Of a stretch of 46,150 nt of DNA, positions 7,909 through 15,933 are shown in pieces. Below the pieces are notes generated by a model. The model saw only the letters and a program-made list of their open reading frames with translations, had not been told where the DNA came from and ran no database searches. The stretch comes from Microcaldota archaeon. GTDB lineage: Archaea > Micrarchaeota > Micrarchaeia > Micrarchaeales > CABMGC01. The position numbers and the translations under genes were made by a program. The DNA is taken from assembly GCA_021848065.1 (NCBI GenBank), contig JAJZNA010000015.1, positions 1-46,150 on the forward strand. The letters run 5' to 3'. The first letter of the stretch is position 1. Every line of letters starts with the position of its first letter.

Positions 7909-10110
7909 TTACTGCGCCATCTTGCCCAGCAGGCGCACCGCATCCGCACTGTCATGGAGGTTATATCTTGCATAGGACTGCACCATCCCTATCCTTATGG
8001 TGTATGCCTCTTTAGGAAGCAGCCTGAACATGTCTTCGTCAGTATAATCGTCCCCCATTGCAAGTATGAAGTCTGGGCTTATCTTGTTTACAAAGTATGT
8101 GGCTGCAAGTCCTTTCCCAGATCCAGCGTTCTTTATCTCTATTATCTTGTTTCCTTTGTATATCTGCACATCGGCATTGGATGTGAACTTGCTGAGGTTA
8201 TCAAACAGCTCCTTTATTCTCAGTGAGGCAAATTCCGATTCCGCCTTCCTGTAGTGCCACACCAAAGAGAACTCCTTCTCCTCTATATGCGATCCAGGCA
8301 GCCTGTCAGCATAGTCCTTGAGCATCGGCATTATGACCTCTTTCCATCCGGATGTGAGCGGCCGCAGGAACCTCCATCCAGATCCACGGTCCTTCACAAG
8401 TGCCCCATGCTCCGCTACGAGTGATATGTCAAGGTCGCCGAACCACTTGTCAAGCATGTCTTTGCCTCTCCCGCTTATGACTACTACTTCCGTATTCTCC
8501 CTTTTGCTCAGCATCCTTAGCAGATCTACCACATGCTTCGTTGGCACGGCCTTCTTGGGATCCTCTACGAGCGGCGTAAGTACTCCATCATAATCGAGCA
8601 ATATGAGCGACTTCTTGGCCTTCTTGTAATCAGACAACAAAGGCCCCTCATTCTTTCCTAGAAGCTTTGCATTAAACACGTCTTGCATATCCTTCAGGTC
8701 TTCAAGCTCCTTGATGAAGTCATTGCCCCACCGCACTATGTCGTAAGATCGTATCCTATCTTGCATAAGGCCTACGCGGTGCATCTGCTCTTCCACTGGC
8801 ATGGTGAATGCTTTCTCAAGTGCTGCACATATGTCCTGCGGGTGGTATGGGTTTACGATTATTGCGTCTCCAAGTTCCTTGGCAGCTCCCGTCATATCGC
8901 TAAGTATGAGTATGCCCGGGGAATCCACCTTGCATGCAACGTACTCCTTTGCGACAAGGTTCATCCCGTCCCTCAAAGGCGTTATCAGTGCTATGGACGC
9001 TGACGCATAAAGTGCTATGAGCATATTTGCGTCTATGAATCTGTACTGGTAGGTTATGGGCGTCCAGTCGATGGTTCCGAACCTTCCATTTATAGATCCT
9101 ACTTTCTCGTCTATGGCTACCTTCATGCGCTGGTATTCCTTAATGTCTCCGCGCGAAGGGACTACTACAAGGACCAGGACTACGTTGCCACGCTTATCGG
9201 GGTTTTGCTCCAGGAAGATGCGGTATCCTTCAAGCCTGTTCAGTATGCCTTTGGTGTAGTCAAGGCGGTCTATGGAGAATATTATCTTTTGGCTTCCGAA
9301 TGCGCTAAGCTTCTTCTTCTCGGCTATCACATCCGGATTGCGTGCAAGCTTCTGGAACTTTCCAAAGTCTATGCCCATGGGGAACGTGTCAACCCGTTTT
9401 ATCCTTCCATCCTGTCCCTCAAGGTACCCTATGTTGCTCTCATATCCCAGCAGTCTTGACACGCACGTGAGGAAGTCCTGCATGTAGTCGTAAGTGTGGA
9501 ATCCTATCAGATCTGCCCCTAGCATGCCATTAAGCAGTCCCTTGCCCCATTCTCCTGGAAGAAGGCGGAAAATCTCATACGAAGGGAAGGGTATGTGCAG
9601 GAAAAATCCTATGTCTGCATCTATCCCGGATGCCCTCAAAAGAGCAGGCAGAAGCATAAGGTGATAATCATGTATCCATACCATGTCCCCTGGCTTTGCG
9701 ATTTTTAATATCGCATCCCTGAATATCTCATTGACTTTCTTGTAGGTTTCCCAATTCCCATTGTCATACTTGACGTAATTGGTGAAATAATGGAAAAGCG
9801 GGTATACTGTGCTGTTGCAGAATCCGTTGTAGAATCCATTGTACGTGGCCTCGTCCAGAAACACCGGCACGCTCTTCAGCTTTTCTGCCTGGCTAGTCAC
9901 CTCTTTGCGATCCTCCTCACTTTCAAACGTGCTTCCAGGCCATCCTATCCAGACGTAATTCTCGTAGCCTATTGCATTAAGATATGATTTCATGCCTGAT
10001 ACAAGTCCTCCTGCCCCTTCCCGTGACTTTATGCCTTCATTGTCTTTTATGAAAGACAAGGGGAGTCTGTTAGAGACTATTATGTACCTTCGGCTCCTTT
10101 CCTTTGCCAT
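7909..10110 (-). CDS. otsAB fusion: Bifunctional trehalose-6-phosphate synthase/phosphatase
   Basis: 733 residues, two enzymes in one chain. The N-terminal part (about 1-470) is a GT20 glycosyltransferase: IIVSNRLPLSF, the GGLVSGMK glycine-rich loop, WIGWPG, VWIHDYHLMLLP, DRLDYTKGI and the acceptor region TPLRDGMNLVAKEYVA. It makes trehalose-6-phosphate from UDP- or ADP-glucose and glucose-6-phosphate. The C-terminal part (about 495-733) is a HAD phosphatase with LLDYDGVL (nucleophile Asp near residue 505), VVISGR and MGDDYTDEDMF, releasing trehalose, a protectant against osmotic, heat and acid stress. Fusion in this order is common in eukaryotes and found in some prokaryotes. Convergent with the DUF460-like gene (5 nt apart). 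A TATA-like ATTTTATAATTTT lies about 20-30 nt upstream. Confidence 0.95.
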   Translation of the reverse strand: MAKERSRRYIIVSNRLPLSFIKDNEGIKSREGAGGLVSGMKSYLNAIGYENYVWIGWPGSTFESEEDRKEVTSQAEKLKSVPVFLDEATYNGFYNGFCNSTVYPLFHYFTNYVKYDNGNWETYKKVNEIFRDAILKIAKPGDMVWIHDYHLMLLPALLRASGIDADIGFFLHIPFPSYEIFRLLPGEWGKGLLNGMLGADLIGFHTYDYMQDFLTCVSRLLGYESNIGYLEGQDGRIKRVDTFPMGIDFGKFQKLARNPDVIAEKKKLSAFGSQKIIFSIDRLDYTKGILNRLEGYRIFLEQNPDKRGNVVLVLVVVPSRGDIKEYQRMKVAIDEKVGSINGRFGTIDWTPITYQYRFIDANMLIALYASASIALITPLRDGMNLVAKEYVACKVDSPGILILSDMTGAAKELGDAIIVNPYHPQDICAALEKAFTMPVEEQMHRVGLMQDRIRSYDIVRWGNDFIKELEDLKDMQDVFNAKLLGKNEGPLLSDYKKAKKSLILLDYDGVLTPLVEDPKKAVPTKHVVDLLRMLSKRENTEVVVISGRGKDMLDKWFGDLDISLVAEHGALVKDRGSGWRFLRPLTSGWKEVIMPMLKDYADRLPGSHIEEKEFSLVWHYRKAESEFASLRIKELFDNLSKFTSNADVQIYKGNKIIEIKNAGSGKGLAATYFVNKISPDFILAMGDDYTDEDMFRLLPKEAYTIRIGMVQSYARYNLHDSADAVRLLGKMAQ

Positions 10111-10308
10111 GATGATAACTTATGGCGCCAAAATTATAAAATAGATTGCGCAATACTGCGCTCTCTTATGCCCAAATGCAGCCATGCCTAAATGCACGTG
10201 TAATGCGGTTCCGATTTCCACGATATTAATCCTGCATCAAAGATTATCTCTGACCGCACAATAAATGTAATCACCCTGGCCTTATGTGCCTCGGGCCTAT
10301 AATCCCGA
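10111..10308. other. Intergenic region upstream of otsAB
   Basis: Holds the otsAB promoter near 10128-10142 on the minus strand. No gene or RNA recognised in the rest. Confidence 0.4.
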
Positions 10309-10785
10309 CTAAGCGCCAATAGCTATTTCAATGCATCTTATTCGGGATGCCCTGATCTTTTCTTCTATGCGCTCCTGCATATTCTTTGCATCTTCAAACT
10401 TCACTCCCCTATCCCTAATGCGCTCTCTAAGCTTATCATCGCTTACCTTTAGATATACCAACAGATCGCAATCAAATACCACCGTGCCAAAAACCGGCTC
10501 CCCGGCAGCTATTCCAATGTGGCTTTTTGCAAGCCCTTCCATGAGCTCCCCTATTTCTGTGGTCCACGGCGTCTGGTTTACGGCATCCCGTTCTGATTTG
10601 CTAAGTCTGGAAACTAAAAGCTCATCCATATCCTGGGCATTAAAACCATCTGCCTTAAGTTGTGCTATCAACGTTGACTTGCCCGCACAGGTGGTCCCAA
10701 CTACCACTATCCTTTTATCAGCGTTTTGCTCTAGTATGCCTTTAAGCACCTCCAAAGTATCCTTCCTGTTTATTCTAACGGCCAT
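10309..10785 (-). CDS. P-loop nucleotide kinase-like protein
   Basis: 158 residues. Walker A loop is seen as IVVVGTTCAGKSTLIAQL near residues 24-41, followed by DMDELL, a kinase-like second acidic motif, and a lid-like basic region (KLRERIRDRG). This resembles small-molecule/nucleoside kinases (AAA-like NMP kinase fold); substrate unknown. A longer frame begins at 10848 but would run through the tRNA-Arg gene, so the ATG at 10785 is chosen. The gene lies 22 nt downstream of the tRNA on the same strand and may be transcribed together with it. Confidence 0.6.
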   Translation of the reverse strand: MAVRINRKDTLEVLKGILEQNADKRIVVVGTTCAGKSTLIAQLKADGFNAQDMDELLVSRLSKSERDAVNQTPWTTEIGELMEGLAKSHIGIAAGEPVFGTVVFDCDLLVYLKVSDDKLRERIRDRGVKFEDAKNMQERIEEKIRASRIRCIEIAIGA

Positions 10786-10806
10786 AACAAACGCCTGTAA
10801 ACGGAT

Positions 10807-10881
10807 CGGGCATGACGGGATTTGAACCCGCAACCAGCGGCTCCGCAAGCCGACGTGCTATCCAGGTTACACCACATGCCC
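10807..10881 (-). tRNA. tRNA-Arg (anticodon GCG)
   Basis: On the minus strand the acceptor GGGCATG (10881-10875) pairs with CATGCCC (10814-10808). The T stem GCGGG/CCCGT encloses TTCAAAT. The anticodon loop TTGCGGA is closed by four pairs CGGC/GCCG and shows U33 followed by GCG, reading CGC arginine codons. No intron and no encoded CCA; discriminator is G. A TTTATAAA box at 10907-10914 lies 25 nt upstream of the 5' end. Confidence 0.93.
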
Positions 10882-10906
10882 AGGACATAATTTATATAGC
10901 TTTCCA

Positions 10907-10914
10907 TTTATAAA
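10907..10914. promoter_or_regulatory. Palindromic TATA box between divergent tRNA-Arg and zinc-ribbon gene
   Basis: TTTATAAA reads the same on both strands. It is 25 nt from the tRNA-Arg 5' end on one side and 33 nt from the ATG at 10948 on the other, so one box may serve both directions. A second candidate, TTTATATA, is at 10891-10898. An imperfect inverted repeat GTTATA...TATAAC spans 10918-10936 at the expected plus-strand start. Confidence 0.5.
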
Positions 10915-10947
10915 GATGTTATATTCAAATTATAACACCGTGAGCAT

Positions 10948-11115
10948 ATGTCAGAAACGATGGGAAAGGTGTGCGTCTCGTGCGGAAGGCTTAGCAGCGA
11001 GTACGTATCATTCAAGTGTCCTGGATGCCTTAAGGAGACGATAATAAGGGACCGCAGCTGCAGAGAGAAGCACACCCGATATGTCTGTCCAAACTGCCAC
11101 ACAGAGGGGCCATAA
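10948..11115 (+). CDS. Small archaeal zinc-ribbon protein (HVO_2753-like)
   Basis: 55 residues: MSETMGKVCVSCGRLSSEY and onward, with C-x-x-C pairs in CVSC, CPGC and CPNC plus a lone Cys in DRSCREK, giving two zinc sites in the pattern of the archaeal one-domain zinc-ribbon family annotated as Zn-ribbon RNA-binding protein. Members of this family are commonly found directly in front of the aEF1-beta gene, as here: its TAA (11113-11115) is immediately followed by the ATG of the next gene. Start chosen at the first ATG downstream of the TATA box (10907-10914). Role in translation or RNA binding is inferred from this neighbourhood. Confidence 0.85.
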   Translation: MSETMGKVCVSCGRLSSEYVSFKCPGCLKETIIRDRSCREKHTRYVCPNCHTEGP

Positions 11116-11355
11116 ATGGGAAAAGTCGCAACACTTTTTAAAATATATTCGGACGATGCAGATGCAGTGCTTCCGGAGCTCAAGAAGGAGACTTCGCCTA
11201 CAAGCATACAGGTGGAAGAGATAGGCTTCGGAATAAAGGTAATCAAGGCAATGTACGTGCACGAAGACTCCGAAGGCAGCACAGGCTTCGAGGAGAAGAT
11301 AAGAAAGGTAAATGGGGTAAAGGACGTCGAAGTTGAAGAGGAAAGCCTTATCTAA
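11116..11355 (+). CDS. ef1b: Translation elongation factor aEF1-beta
   Basis: 79 residues, the short archaeal form. GDP/GTP exchange factor for aEF1A. The ferredoxin-like core is seen in MGKVATLFKIYSDDADAVL, then the conserved VEEIGFGIKVIKAMYVHED and the terminal VNGVKDVEVEEESLI, close to family members that end in ...GVxxVEVxxVxxx. The start abuts the stop codon of the zinc-ribbon gene, so the two are an operon. Confidence 0.93.
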   Translation: MGKVATLFKIYSDDADAVLPELKKETSPTSIQVEEIGFGIKVIKAMYVHEDSEGSTGFEEKIRKVNGVKDVEVEEESLI

Positions 11356-11483
11356 TCCTACCTCAACTTCCAATCCATATCCTGCTGCAATGCCACTACG
11401 TACGGTAAGACCTTTGCACCGTCCAAACAGTTATACAATACTCGGCGGCAATCTCTTTTTGTCCACGCGCTGATAAAATCCAA

Positions 11484-11526
11484 CACGCCCGCAAACCCTT
11501 ATCCTTGAGATAGGGGTAAGGGCGTG
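11484..11526 (+). repeat. Left-end hairpin of the IS605-type element
   Basis: Inner stem CCTTATC/GATAGGG (one G-T pair) with loop CTTGA, flanked by CCCTTA/TAAGGG and CACGCCC/GGGCGTG arms. The loop and stem text closely resemble the right-end hairpins (loop CTTTA, GATAGGAG). Confidence 0.6.
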
Positions 11527-11565
11527 CAAGGAGGGTATATAAGGAATGCAAACAAAACAGGAAAC

Positions 11566-12771
11566 ATGGAAATAATCCATGCCTACAAGTTCAGGCTCTA
11601 CCCTGACTTCAGGCGGCAGAAGGAGATAGACGAGTCCATATTTCTTGCCCATCAACTCTACAACAAACTGCTGGAAAAGACAATACAATCGCGCAAGGTT
11701 TCACAGAGAACTATAAACCAATACATGAACGAAATACTGAAAGAAGATAAAAGATACTACAAACTTTATGCCCATGTCAGGGTGGGCATAAGGAACAGGA
11801 TGCTCAGGACATACCAAAACTTCTTCCGCAGATGCAAGGAAGGAGCAAAGAAAAAGGGGTTCCCAAAGTTCAAGTCAATGGACAGATACAGATCAATAAC
11901 TCACATAGAGAACAATGGCTCTTTTAGGATAGAGGCGGATAGGCTCAGGGTATCCAAGATTTCCGGGACAATTCGGATGGAGATGCACCGAACCATAGAA
12001 GGGAAGATAAAGACCCTCACGATCGCAAAGGAAGGAAACGAATATTACGCAATCTTCACCGCAGTTCAGCACAAACCAATTCCCGAAATAAATGACACAA
12101 ACCCAGTCGGCATAGATTTGGGACTAAACAACTTCATTGCACTATCTAATAGCGAGATATTCCAGAAGCCAAAGTTCTACAAAAAGGCGGAGAAGAAGAT
12201 TGCCCATTGGCAAATGGTAGTTGCAAGAAGGAATAAAGGCTCAAAGAGAAGGCAGAAGGCAAAAATGCACCTTCAGGAAGAATGGCAGTCGGTAACGAGG
12301 CAGTCAAACGACTTCATGCACAAACTCTCGCAAAAGCTGGCAGACGGAGGATTCACCTCATTCGCAGTAGAGGCGCTGCGGATCCAGAACATGGAAAGGA
12401 ATCACACATTGGCGCAGTCAATCCAAAACGCCTCATGGGGCAGGTTCATAGGATTCCTGGAATACAAGGCACAGGAACGGGGGAAGACATTTATAAAGGT
12501 CAATCCGGATAACACTTCAAAGACATGCAGCAACTGTGGCAACATTCAGGAGATGCCACTATCACAAAGGCAGTTCAACTGCGATAGATGCAGGTTGCAG
12601 TTGGACAGGGACACAAACGCATCAATAAATATACTCAACAGAGCTACCCTCGGACAGAGGGGAAGTCACGCTCAGGGAGAGAATCGTCAATACCTTCCAG
12701 CAGGGAATGCAAACGGGCTCGAAGAACTGAGAACAGACCCTGCAACCGCAGGGGAAGCTCCTAACCTTTAG
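11566..12771 (+). CDS. tnpB: TnpB, RNA-guided nuclease of IS200/IS605 family
   Basis: 401 residues. Starts with the typical AYKFRLYPD; RuvC motif I is PVGIDLGLNNFIALS (Asp184), motif II is FAVEALRIQNM (Glu269), then a four-Cys zinc finger (CSNCGN...FNCDRC) and motif III LDRDTNASINIL (Asp347/349). All catalytic residues are in place, so the nuclease is probably active. TnpB proteins cut DNA next to a short motif using a guide RNA that ends in the right end of the element, helping the element persist. Open frame extends to 11524 but the TATA box TATATAAG (11536-11543) and family N-terminus support the ATG at 11566. It shares no operon with the flanking genes. Confidence 0.93.
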   Translation: MEIIHAYKFRLYPDFRRQKEIDESIFLAHQLYNKLLEKTIQSRKVSQRTINQYMNEILKEDKRYYKLYAHVRVGIRNRMLRTYQNFFRRCKEGAKKKGFPKFKSMDRYRSITHIENNGSFRIEADRLRVSKISGTIRMEMHRTIEGKIKTLTIAKEGNEYYAIFTAVQHKPIPEINDTNPVGIDLGLNNFIALSNSEIFQKPKFYKKAEKKIAHWQMVVARRNKGSKRRQKAKMHLQEEWQSVTRQSNDFMHKLSQKLADGGFTSFAVEALRIQNMERNHTLAQSIQNASWGRFIGFLEYKAQERGKTFIKVNPDNTSKTCSNCGNIQEMPLSQRQFNCDRCRLQLDRDTNASINILNRATLGQRGSHAQGENRQYLPAGNANGLEELRTDPATAGEAPNL

Positions 12772-12787
12772 TTAGGAGAGGATGTCA
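12650..12787 (+). ncRNA. Predicted omega/reRNA scaffold of TnpB
   Basis: In TnpB systems the guide RNA scaffold covers the 3' end of tnpB and the right end of the element. Here two hairpins are visible: CCCTGC/GCAGGG (about 12738-12753) and CTCCTAAC/GTTAGGAG (12758-12778), ending in GAGGATGTCA. The copy at 1-100 keeps both (CCTC/GAGG and CTCCTATC/GATAGGAG). The guide would be the bases directly after 12787, which are the start of rad50. The 5' boundary is a guess. Confidence 0.45.
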
Positions 12788-12791
12788 CTTT

Positions 12792-15101
12792 ATGATAGAG
12801 TCCATAGAGCTCACAAACTGGAAGACGCATAAGCACACGCGGCTGGACTTTTCAAAAGGCATAAACATACTAATAGGCCAGATGGGGTCTGGCAAGAGCT
12901 CCATAATGGATGCCATCTCATATGCCCTTTTTGGCACGTTTCCTTCCCTGCAGCACAAGCGTGTCGGCATAGGCAAGCTTGTGCGCAACAAGCCCGGCCA
13001 AGAGCGTTCGGCACAGGTCAGGCTTGAATTCAGCGTCGATGGCGTCAAGTATGCTGTCACGAGGGATGTGTTTGCAGACAACAAACCTGCCACCGCCACT
13101 ATACAGAAAGGTGGCACGTATCTCCAGTCCCAGCCGCAGAGAGTGACCGAGGAGATAGAGCGCCTTCTAAAGATAGACTACGACCTCTTCTCAAAGGCCG
13201 TTTATTCCGAGCAGAACAATCTGAACTATTTTGTTGACATAAGCCCTACGGAGAGGAAGAAACAGATGGATTCGCTCCTTGGCCTCGACCGCTTTGCGCT
13301 AGCCGGTGAAAATGCCACAAGCCTGTCCAACCGCATAAGGGATATGGTTGCAGACACTGAAAAAGTGGTCAGGGAGTTCGACATGCCCAAGGCGGCAACT
13401 GATCTGGAGCTCATGAAGCGCCAGAAGGAGAAGCTTGATGAGGATAAGGCAGCTGCAGAGAAAAGGCTCAAGGAGTGCCTGGTGGAAAAGGCCTCTGCGG
13501 AGTCCGCGGCAAAAGAGATGAAGGAGAGGCATGCCAAGAAGCAGGCACTTGCCAAAGATGTCGAATCACTGAAGTCAAGGATTGCACTTCTCGATGCTGA
13601 GGTCCGTAAGATCTCTGCGTCATTCACCCAGACGCATGAAGAGGCGTCATCGAGATTGGAAAAGCTAAAGTCGGACCGTGAAGAAATGCGCAAGGCAGAG
13701 GTCTTAATGTCCGAGTCTGAAAAGAAGCTGTATTCAGAAGTGGTAAAGCTAAAATCCGACATAGACCATTGGTCGCGCGAATCGGCAGAGCGGGATAAGC
13801 TATCCAAGAGGATATCGGAACACAGTAGGCCAGCTGTGGAAAAGGGCATAGAGGACTGCAGGAGCTCCATGGACGCACTGACCCAGGAGGCAGCCGAATC
13901 CCGGACAAAGGCCTTCGAAGCAGATGCGCAGGCCAAGGAGCTTGCTAAGGGGAAGGGCAGGTGCCCTGTATGCGAAAAGGACCTGGACGAGCCTTCCAGG
14001 ATAAGGCTGCTGGAAGCCAAGAAGGCGACTGTGGAGGACTCAAAGAAAAGGATCCTGCACTGCACTTCGGAGTTGGAAAAGAAAAAATCCGAGCTGAGAT
14101 CCCTCGAGGCAAAGCTGCTAGAGCTTAAACTTGCAGAAGACAAGATGAAATCGTACACAGGTTTAGACGAGAAGCTGGACTCATGCCGGAAATCATTGGA
14201 TGCGGCAAGCGAAGGCTACTCAAAGGCCAAGGTGGAAAGGGAGTCATGTTCAAAATCCATGCAGTCGCTTAACGAGTCTGTCCAGAAGGCATCCCTGGCA
14301 CTCGATTCCGTGTCACGGCGCGACAGGTACGCAAAGGAACGGGATGGGATGTCTGACATGCTTTCCAAGAAGATCGACGAGCACGACTCCATAGCGGCTG
14401 ACCAGAAGGATCTGGACAAGGCCCAGGAGAGGCTAATGGCCATAACCTCAGAGGCAAGCAAGCACAGCGCAAGCATAACTGCAGTATCAAGCTACATAAA
14501 GGACAAATCATCTCAGATAACTGCCAAGGAGGCTGAGATAGAACGCATAAAGCGCATAAACGAGGACGTCGCAAGGAAGCGCGACCTCGTAGACAACGTC
14601 TCCAAGTTCAGGCTCTCTCTCATAGAGACGCAGTCACTGCTCAGGAGCCATCTGGTCAATTCCATAAATGGCATAATGCAGGAAGTGTGGCAGAGCCTTT
14701 ATCCATATGGGGATTACCGCGGCCTCGTTCTGGACGCTTCCGACAACGATTACAGGCTGAAAGTAAATGCAATGGTCAATAACGAGTACGTGTGGGAGGA
14801 TGTCGACTCCATAGCCAGCGGCGGCGAGAGGAGTACCGCTTCGCTTGCCCTCAGGATTGCATTCTCCTTGGTCTTGGTGCCTAATCTGAAATGGCTGATC
14901 CTTGACGAGCCGACGCACAACATAGACCGCGAAGGGCTTTCAAAACTTGTTCAGGTATTCGGGGACACGCTTCCCAGCATTGTGGAACAGGTTTTCATAA
15001 TAACCCACGATGAGGCCCTCAAGCAGGTTAGCGGGGCCAAGGTGTACTCCTTCACCAGGGACAAGGACGAGAACAAGGAGACTTTAGTACAGGAAGCCTG
15101 A
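12792..15101 (+). CDS. rad50: DNA double-strand break repair ATPase Rad50
   Basis: 769 residues. SMC-like ATPase that works with the Mre11 nuclease in break repair. Walker A is IGQMGSGKSS (Lys35), followed by long heptad-rich coiled coil (about 150-640) with the zinc hook CPVC at 391-394, then the ABC signature SGGERST (676-682) and Walker B LILDEPTHNID (Asp705/Glu706). Somewhat shorter than the 850-900 residues typical of archaeal Rad50, through a shorter coiled coil. No mre11, herA or nurA is adjacent, although these are common neighbours. Upstream sequence belongs to the IS element, which ends 4 nt before the ATG, so the native promoter or operon link was cut and expression must rely on read-through or signals in the IS. 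Confidence 0.95.
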   Translation: MIESIELTNWKTHKHTRLDFSKGINILIGQMGSGKSSIMDAISYALFGTFPSLQHKRVGIGKLVRNKPGQERSAQVRLEFSVDGVKYAVTRDVFADNKPATATIQKGGTYLQSQPQRVTEEIERLLKIDYDLFSKAVYSEQNNLNYFVDISPTERKKQMDSLLGLDRFALAGENATSLSNRIRDMVADTEKVVREFDMPKAATDLELMKRQKEKLDEDKAAAEKRLKECLVEKASAESAAKEMKERHAKKQALAKDVESLKSRIALLDAEVRKISASFTQTHEEASSRLEKLKSDREEMRKAEVLMSESEKKLYSEVVKLKSDIDHWSRESAERDKLSKRISEHSRPAVEKGIEDCRSSMDALTQEAAESRTKAFEADAQAKELAKGKGRCPVCEKDLDEPSRIRLLEAKKATVEDSKKRILHCTSELEKKKSELRSLEAKLLELKLAEDKMKSYTGLDEKLDSCRKSLDAASEGYSKAKVERESCSKSMQSLNESVQKASLALDSVSRRDRYAKERDGMSDMLSKKIDEHDSIAADQKDLDKAQERLMAITSEASKHSASITAVSSYIKDKSSQITAKEAEIERIKRINEDVARKRDLVDNVSKFRLSLIETQSLLRSHLVNSINGIMQEVWQSLYPYGDYRGLVLDASDNDYRLKVNAMVNNEYVWEDVDSIASGGERSTASLALRIAFSLVLVPNLKWLILDEPTHNIDREGLSKLVQVFGDTLPSIVEQVFIITHDEALKQVSGAKVYSFTRDKDENKETLVQEA

Positions 15102-15143
15102 TGCGGCTAATCAAGCATATCCAAACTGCATAAACCCGTCAGC

Positions 15144-15932
15144 TTATGGCAGGAATGTCTCCCGTCTAATGAGCCTATCTGAAGATAGCAGCATTGCAAT
15201 GGAGACCAATGCAATAATCGCTACAATTGCCAAATCGAATAATAGCCCAGCGGCGAGCGGAAATGCCAAGGCGAAATATGCTGGCACTGTGGCAAGGTAG
15301 CCTATGACCATTCCTAGCGGCTGATTGCTTCCCGCCCTTGCCTTTTGCAATGCACTGAATGCCATCATGCACATTGACATGAAGGTAACCACTGCCAGTG
15401 CAAAAAGCGTTATCAATGGATACACTGGAAGAATCTTATAAAAAATGGCCGGTCCGTATACGATCCTGGAATATGCAAGATTGGCAGGTATGAATATGGC
15501 CAATACGAGGGAGGTGAGCAGCAAAGACGCTTTGAGGTACCTCTTGTATATGTCCTTCTGGCTCAGGCCTAGGGACATAAGGTATTCTAGCACTCCGTTG
15601 TTCTTATCGTATACAAAAAGTATAAGCACGGACATAGCCAGAGCCAGCAAAGGTATCGCATATAGCGGCACAGCAAGTAAGATTATGCTTGTGCCTCCAA
15701 AGCTGCCTCCTAGAAACTTGGCATCATGCGCCACCGTATTGGCTGGCGAAGCGTTGGAGGTCGCATTGGGATTATTGCCTGATGCATAATTGCCAGGGTT
15801 CCACGCCACCGTAGCAAGGATGGAGAAGAATATGGTTATCGCTATGTATGTCTTCATGATGCCAAGGGCTCTCCTTGCCGTGACTACGCTGGGGGAGTCC
15901 ATGACGCTTCTTTTCTGGCCGTCGGTTTGCAT
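15144..15932 (-). CDS. ABC-2 type transporter permease
   Basis: 262 residues with about six hydrophobic segments (for example TYIAITIFFSILATVAW, SIILLAVPLYAIPLLALAMSVL, ASLLLTSLVLAIFIPANLAY, LITLFALAVVTFMSMCMMAF, YLATVPAYFALAFPLAAGLLF, LAIVAIIALVSIAMLL). The cytoplasmic loop VYDKNNGVLEYLMSLGLSQKDIYKRYLKA is the coupling region of ABC-2 permeases. Pairs with the ATPase gene ending 1 nt before. Start at 15932 is chosen because GGAGGT lies 8 nt upstream; an ATG at 15947 would overlap the ATPase gene. The pair probably exports a drug, lipid or polymer; the cargo is not evident. Confidence 0.82.
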   Translation of the reverse strand: MQTDGQKRSVMDSPSVVTARRALGIMKTYIAITIFFSILATVAWNPGNYASGNNPNATSNASPANTVAHDAKFLGGSFGGTSIILLAVPLYAIPLLALAMSVLILFVYDKNNGVLEYLMSLGLSQKDIYKRYLKASLLLTSLVLAIFIPANLAYSRIVYGPAIFYKILPVYPLITLFALAVVTFMSMCMMAFSALQKARAGSNQPLGMVIGYLATVPAYFALAFPLAAGLLFDLAIVAIIALVSIAMLLSSDRLIRRETFLP

Positions 15933-15933
15933 G

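Larger units (their letters stand above)
11484..12787 (+). mobile_element. IS200/IS605-type element carrying tnpB only
   Basis: The left end is marked by nested inverted repeats at 11484-11526: CACGCCC/GGGCGTG outside and CCCTTATC, CTTGA, GATAGGG inside. The right end is the hairpin 12758-12778 followed by GAGGATGTCA to 12787, as in the copy at 1-100. There are no terminal inverted repeats in the DDE-transposase sense and no target duplication, as expected for this class. No tnpA (HUH transposase) is present, so mobility would depend on TnpA from another copy. The exact left boundary is uncertain; the right boundary is supported by the second copy. The element lies between ef1b and rad50. Confidence 0.8.

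Noticed and set aside
10786..10848. Longer start for the P-loop kinase gene
   Set aside because: The extra residues would be read from the tRNA-Arg gene.
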